From Chamaecrista fasciculata (Eukaryota > Streptophyta > Magnoliopsida > Fabales > Fabaceae): 64,000 bases of DNA. The DNA is taken from contig QANZ01046881.1 in the NCBI GenBank assembly GCA_003254925.1, positions 9,525-73,524 of the forward strand. The letters are read 5' to 3'. Shown here piece after piece: positions 60,407 to 64,000 of this stretch. The position numbers were made by a program, and so were the translations under genes. The notes beneath the pieces were generated by a model, which made no database searches, was not told the DNA's origin, and saw nothing but the letters and a program-made list of their open reading frames with translations. Positions within the stretch are counted from its first letter, which is position 1. Each line of letters starts with the position of its first letter.

Positions 60407-60876
60407 TACGGATGATCAAAATACCCATACTCAATGGGAACCCTGAAAATTATCCTATGGGTATGGGTTTGGACCCGTACCCATCTTTAATGGGTACGGG
60501 TCCGAGTATGGTGGTACCCTACCCATTTATCCATTAGTAATAATAAATATATTTTTATATATAAAAAATATAATACTTTAACACTTTTTATTGAAAAAAT
60601 ATTAAAGTTTTTATAAATATTAAAATATTTTATTAATGCATTCATATTTATGATTTATTTTTTAATTTTTAGTAGTTATAGATGTAAAAAGTTAGATGAA
60701 TATAAATTTTATATTAACAAAAAATAATTCATTTTAAAATTTTTATGAGTTCAAGTATAGGGATTAGACTACCTAGCGAGTATGAGTATGGGGATTGATT
60801 TTGATACCCGCTCACATATGGGTATGGGTACGGGTATCATAGTACCATACCCATACCCTACCCATGATCATCCCTA
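60407..60876. mobile_element. hAT-type element with GGGTAT arrays (470 bp), perfect TSD
   Basis: Inverted ends TACGGATGATCA / TGATCATCCCTA; GAACTATC duplicated at 60399-60406 and 60877-60884. Subterminal TATGGGTA/TACCCAT arrays at both ends, AT-rich middle. It is non-coding. A decayed relative may start at about 9141. Confidence 0.85.
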
Positions 60877-60964
60877 GAACTATCAAACTTCACTTCAGGC
60901 AATATATATATTTAAAAGGTCAAAGTGCACTTTTAATCCCATAATTTTCGTTCAATCTCAATTA

Positions 60965-62382
60965 AGGGCATGTTTGGGAAATCATTCCATTTCATCTCAT
61001 TTCATTTGGTGAAATGAGATGAGATGATGGATTAATGATACAAGATGAAATGATAGATTGGTGTTTGGATGATTTGAGTGAAAATGATATTAAATAGGGT
61101 GTGAAATTACATAAATGGGTATGTAATGATCGTGGTTGGTTAAAATAAGTTGATGGATTTTTTTAAATTGTATAGGGGTAGAAATGGTAAGGAATAATGA
61201 AATGAAATGATAGGTGTTTGATTGTGGTTTGAATGGAATAATATGGAAATGAGATGATCTTGGCATTTGTACTATTGATAAATTTTGGGATGATGGTTTT
61301 AGGTCCATCCCAAATGAGATGATGGGACCAAAATACAAATAACATGGAAATTATTGTAAACATACAATTTGGCCCATAACTTTGTATCGATCCAATGAAT
61401 CAGTCCTTAAAATGTGTTAATTATAACTCGGAGCCTGTGAAAAATCACAATCATCAATAATCGAGTGTATTTCTGAAATTCAATGACCAAAAAATAACAA
61501 ACAATAGTTTTGCGGACTAAAATGCAACTAATCTCATAGTTTGAGAAAACAAAAGAAAACCATAAATAGTTTTAGGACCCAAATGAAACGGATCCCATAG
61601 TTTGAGGACTAAAATGCCAACAATGTCAACAAAAGGGAAGTAATAAATTATTTTGATATTTTTTACAAAAATGTAGTAAGATTGTACCATAAAAAAATTA
61701 GGGATTGAATTGTGTATTTTACTCACAAAAATATACGAAGGTTGAAATCGAATGATTTTGGACTCAAAAATATAACGAAAAATGGTTTGAGGACCAAATT
61801 GAAACTAATCGCATAGTTTGAGGAAAAAAAACTAAACCATAAATAGTTTTAGAAGCCAAAGAAACTGAGCCCATAGTTTGAGGACCAAAATGCCTACAAA
61901 CGTGAAGGTAATTATTTATTTTTTTTTAAAATGTAATAATGGAAATAGAAGAAGATTGTACCTAAAAAGAATTAGGGATTCAATTATATATTTTATTCAA
62001 TTAAATAGAGAAACATTGGGAAAAAAAATAATAACATTGCAAATGAACAAAAATTAATTTGGTTTAATTAAATTAATATAAATTATGTGTGTNAGTGTGT
62101 GAAAGAGAGAGAGAGAGAGGTGTATGAGTGAAATAGGGAAAATTGATAATAGATGGTGTGAGAAAATTATAAGTGTAATAAATGAGGGTATGAATAGTTT
62201 TTTTTTATATTTGGATTAGAGTATATGTAGTTATATGTGTATTAGTAGGGGTATGTTAGTAATTGTAAGAGAGAATAAAATGATGCTGTGAATGAAATGA
62301 TAATATTTTTTTGGTTATTCATCCAATTCTAGAATGAAATGATGTCCAAATGATATTTGGGATGATTTCCCAAACAGGCCCT
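60965..62382. mobile_element. PIF/Harbinger-like element (1418 bp), TSD TTA
   Basis: Ends AGGGCATGTTTGGGAAATCAT / ATGATTTCCCAAACAGGCCCT, flanked by TTA at 60962-60964 and 62383-62385. Subterminal ATGAGATGATGG-type repeats at both ends. The middle (about 61370-61900) contains GGACCAAAATG arrays, perhaps a further nested MITE. A GT/GA microsatellite with one unknown base is at about 62085-62120. No transposase frame. Confidence 0.8.
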
Positions 62383-62700
62383 TTAGTCTTACAATTATTT
62401 TTGTTGCACTTTTGGATTCATATATTTTGCTTAGGTTACAAATTTGGTCCCGTGTTGCACTTTTTATCTCATATTTTTAGGTTAGGTTACAAAATTGGTC
62501 TCGTATAGCACTTTTTGTCTCATATCTTTGGGTCAGGTTACAGAATTTGTCTCATATCTTTTGGTTAGATTGCATAATTGCTCTTATATCTTTGGGTTAG
62601 ATGTAAAATTGGTCTAGTATCTTTAGGTTATGTGGAATTAAAGGTGAAACTTTTTGCAAAGATATGAAACCAATTCTGCAACTTAACCAAAAGATATTAG

Positions 62701-63743
62701 TAGGGCTGAGCAAATCCAATTCCAACCGATTTCAACCGAACCGAACCAAGCCGAACCGATAAAAACCGATTAAAACCGATTAAACAATTGGTTTAATTGG
62801 ATGAAAGATTAAGAGAACCGACTGGTTCGGTTCGGTTCATTTTTTAGATCAATAACCAACTGAACCAACCGAAGTCCAATTCCACTACATTACTAATTTA
62901 ATATATTATATAATAATATAAAATATAATAAAAAAAAGTAACCCTAATCTGCCTCTTACTTTTCTCATTCTCCCTCATTTGCGCCTCCTCATTCTCCTTT
63001 CAATCTCACTCTCAGACCCATCATTGCCTCTTACTTCATCCTCTCTTTTTTGCATTTCTTGAATCTGGTCTTCATCATCTGCTGCACTTTTTTCTTCATC
63101 ACCGCCGCTGCACTTTTTTCTTCATCATTGCGCTTCAGTTCGGACTACTAGATCTGGCCGACGACGGCGTCTGCAACAATGGACAGCGGCGACGTGACCT
63201 GTGGTGGCGGCAGAGGTGGATGACTGCAAGAACAAGAGGCAACTCGATTTCCAGTGAACGAGGGTCCTTGACAGACGGGAACAACCGCGGACCACCGGAG
63301 TCTGATCGGCGATGTAGTCTGCGACAGCGGCGCGTCTCGGTGGTGGCAGCAGATGCGGACGGAAGGGAAAGGAACAGCGGCGTTCACAGCACTCCAGCAG
63401 CGAAAGACATGAGCGACCGACGACGACGGAGAAGCAAAAAAATCTGACCTTGTTTTTAATAAGATATGAAGATTTTGATTTTCGTTTTGTAAATTTGTTG
63501 TTGCTTGGGTTGTTCTTGTATGAATTTTTTATTTCTATTGTATAAATTGCTCTCTTATCTCTTTGTTATCTTGGTCTACCAAAAATCGACGAACCGAACC
63601 GATCCAAACCGAGTTTAGTCGGTTTGGATTGGTTCGGTTAGTCAAAAGTTACTGGATGAATTGGATGATATTTTAAGTCATCCAATTAGATCGGTTCGGT
63701 TGGAAAACTTGTCTAAACCGAACCGATCCGTTGCTCAGCCCTA
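62701..63743. mobile_element. hAT-type element with gene-like interior (1043 bp), perfect TSD
   Basis: TIR TAGGGCTGAGCAA / TTGCTCAGCCCTA; GATATTAG duplicated at 62693-62700 and 63744-63751. CCGAACCGAACC arrays lie at both ends. The interior 62940-63450 is CT-rich then GC-rich (CCGACGACGGCG..., CGGCGGCAGAGG), with overlapping open frames of 75-79 codons on both strands; it looks like captured leader and coding sequence of a host gene, not recognised. The MITE at 22563-22893 is a deleted sibling. Confidence 0.85.
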
Positions 63744-64000
63744 GATATTAGACCAAATTTGCAACTTTTTGCAAAATATGAGGCCAAAAGTGTAAAAAAA
63801 AATTGTGGAACCGAATTAAGATATGAGCAAAAATTATGGGACAAAAATATATTTTGATCTATTTTTTTAAAAAAGCATAATCATACTAAATTAAAAGTTA
63901 TAGACTTTTTTTTTTTGGATTTGGCCAAAAGTTATAAACTTGTAGCTCATTAATAAAGATTTGGTGGTAATTTACGCCACTTGTAGGCATGGGACCTGTC

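Larger units (their letters stand above)
60918..63859. mobile_element. Mutator-like MITE split by two later insertions
   Basis: Its ends are GGTCAAAGTGCACTTTTAA and TTATGGGACAAAAATATATTTTGATC. Own sequence survives at 60918-60964, 62383-62700 and 63744-63859 as TTTGGTCTCATATCTTT monomers. Flanks are only partly alike (TATTTAAAA, TATTTTTTT). It is the oldest layer of a three-element nest. Confidence 0.6.

Noticed and set aside
63148-63447. Arg/Ser-rich 75-79-codon frames on both strands
   Set aside because: They lie within a hAT-type element in GC-rich repetitive sequence and overlap each other; there is no family match by eye.
1-64000. tRNA, rRNA, CRISPR and organelle-derived segments
   Set aside because: I looked for cloverleaf-like boxes, conserved rRNA blocks, regularly spaced repeats and plastid or mitochondrial gene motifs and found none; repeats are transposon arms, not CRISPR.

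Overview
The window looks like a repeat-rich, AT-rich nuclear segment of a eudicot plant. The support is: plant-type spliced genes (F-box proteins with an F-box-associated C-terminus, an RGLG-type RING E3 ligase), Ty1/copia and Ty3/gypsy remnants with plant primer-binding sites, and many short Mutator-, hAT-, Harbinger- and Stowaway-type elements. No rRNA, tRNA, CRISPR or organelle segment was seen. One gap of unknown bases lies at 14753-15685, and four single unknown bases lie elsewhere.

Layout. 1-4090: the end of a copia-type element abuts a decayed Ty3/gypsy element. 4091-9602: intergenic DNA filled with inverted-repeat elements. 9603-18143: a truncated minus-strand Ty1/copia element whose gag region was entered twice, each time leaving an LTR-like unit with a perfect 5-bp target duplication. 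18144-19947: repeats plus an inverted duplication of coding-like sequence. 19948-26369: two tandem plus-strand F-box genes (425 and 438 aa by my exon models), with a third F-box fragment, a hAT MITE and a LINE fragment between them. 28548-36176: a 14-exon minus-strand gene that I assemble as N-terminal membrane segments, two MYND fingers, a coiled coil and a C-terminal RING (569 aa). 36177-45466: no gene, but a Pack-MULE-like element nested in another Mutator-like element and a Harbinger-like element nested in a third. 45467-55842: an 11-exon minus-strand RGLG-type copine/vWA-RING ubiquitin ligase (433 aa) whose 6.5-kb first intron is full of transposons. 55843-64000: intergenic, almost wholly transposon, including a three-element nest at 60918-63859.

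How the genes relate. All four intact-looking genes are plausibly in ubiquitin signalling: two F-box proteins (SCF substrate receptors) and two RING proteins. The last two exons of the MYND-RING gene match those of the neighbouring RGLG gene in length (57 and 87 nt), phase and most encoded residues, so the RING module probably moved between them or both descend from one ancestor. The MYND-MYND-coiled coil-RING architecture is the least familiar thing here and the best candidate for follow-up. The second theme is a large set of non-autonomous elements whose terminal inverted repeats are arrays of about 20-25-bp monomers carrying TTGGTCC-like cores. Six have perfect 9-bp target duplications informative in sequence, which places them with Mutator.
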